Below are positions 13,989-14,109 of a stretch of DNA of 14,109 bases, piece after piece. The position numbers were made by a program, and so were the translations under genes. The stretch's first letter is position 1. Each line of letters opens with the position of its first letter. Source of the DNA: CAYLNH01 sp964384625 (GTDB lineage: Bacteria; Verrucomicrobiota; Lentisphaeria; JABSQK01); NCBI GenBank assembly GCA_964384625.1, contig CAYLNH010000190.1:1-14109 (forward strand), written 5' to 3'. The notes below the pieces were generated by a model. The model was not told the origin of the DNA. It saw only the letters and a list, made by a program, of their open reading frames with translations, and searched no databases.

Positions 13989-14088
13989 NNNNNNNNNNNN
14001 NNNNNNNNNNNNNNNNNNNNNNNNNNNNNNNNNNNNNNNNNNNNNNNNNNNNNNNNNNNNNNNNNNNNNNNNNNNNNNNNNNNNNNNN
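13989..14088. other. assembly gap of 100 N inside the minisatellite
   Basis: Exactly 100 unknown bases interrupt the array. This round number is the usual placeholder for a gap of unknown size, so the real array length is not known. Confidence 0.95.
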
Positions 14089-14109
14089 CGGGAGGAAAGG
14101 GGCTCTGCC
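14089..14109 (+). repeat. right-hand remnant of the minisatellite
   Basis: CGGGA followed by GGAAAGGGGCTCTGCC continues the repeat phase after the gap as a diverged unit. The leading GGAAAGG resembles the second unit at 13870-13892, suggesting the array has diverged edges on both sides. Confidence 0.6.

Overview
The window is GC-rich, gene-dense chromosomal sequence from a Gram-negative bacterium. An LPS heptosyltransferase implies an outer membrane. The combination of an ECF sigma factor with a FecR-LamG membrane protein, a type I sulfatase carrying a chitobiase-like C-terminal domain, a URO-D-type methyltransferase homologue and an AraC regulator is typical of the PVC group (Lentisphaerota, Kiritimatiellota, Planctomycetota). 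That placement is inferred from gene content only. Eleven protein genes are supported. No rRNA, tRNA, CRISPR array, transposase or integrase was seen.

Left part (1-2930). A very strong hairpin (36-60) precedes a small Cys-rich plus-strand ORF that looks frameshifted near 426-430. Convergent to it is a minus-strand pair: an ECF sigma factor (2194-2751) whose stop overlaps the GTG start of a FecR-LamG membrane protein (584-2197) in a GTGA junction. This is probably a cell-surface signalling unit. Next is a minus-strand run of DUF883-like membrane protein (4571-4810), cyclophilin-type peptidyl-prolyl isomerase (4010-4516) and LPS heptosyltransferase (2930-4006). Divergent from that run is a small membrane-anchored beta-rich protein (4972-5418).

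Middle part (5591-11656), an accessory carbohydrate locus. It holds a URO-D/MtaA-type methyltransferase homologue and an AraC regulator on the minus strand, a sulfatase divergent from the AraC gene, and a large TIM-barrel glycosidase-like protein convergent with the sulfatase. Neither the sulfatase nor the glycosidase-like protein shows a signal peptide, so both appear cytoplasmic. A working model is AraC-controlled processing of an imported sulfated, perhaps O-methylated, oligosaccharide, with desulfation, demethylation and hydrolysis steps. The model is an inference and no transporter is present.

Right part (11730-14109). The translational GTPase TypA/BipA is followed by about 580 bases without a gene. 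This stretch carries two tandem parS-like half sites and a GC-rich minisatellite with a unit of about 21 bp, which runs into an assembly gap of exactly 100 N.

Across the window, a short element (NTGCATTCYG) recurs upstream of three genes, in two cases 16 nt before a TATNNT-like hexamer. It may be the housekeeping promoter style of this organism.
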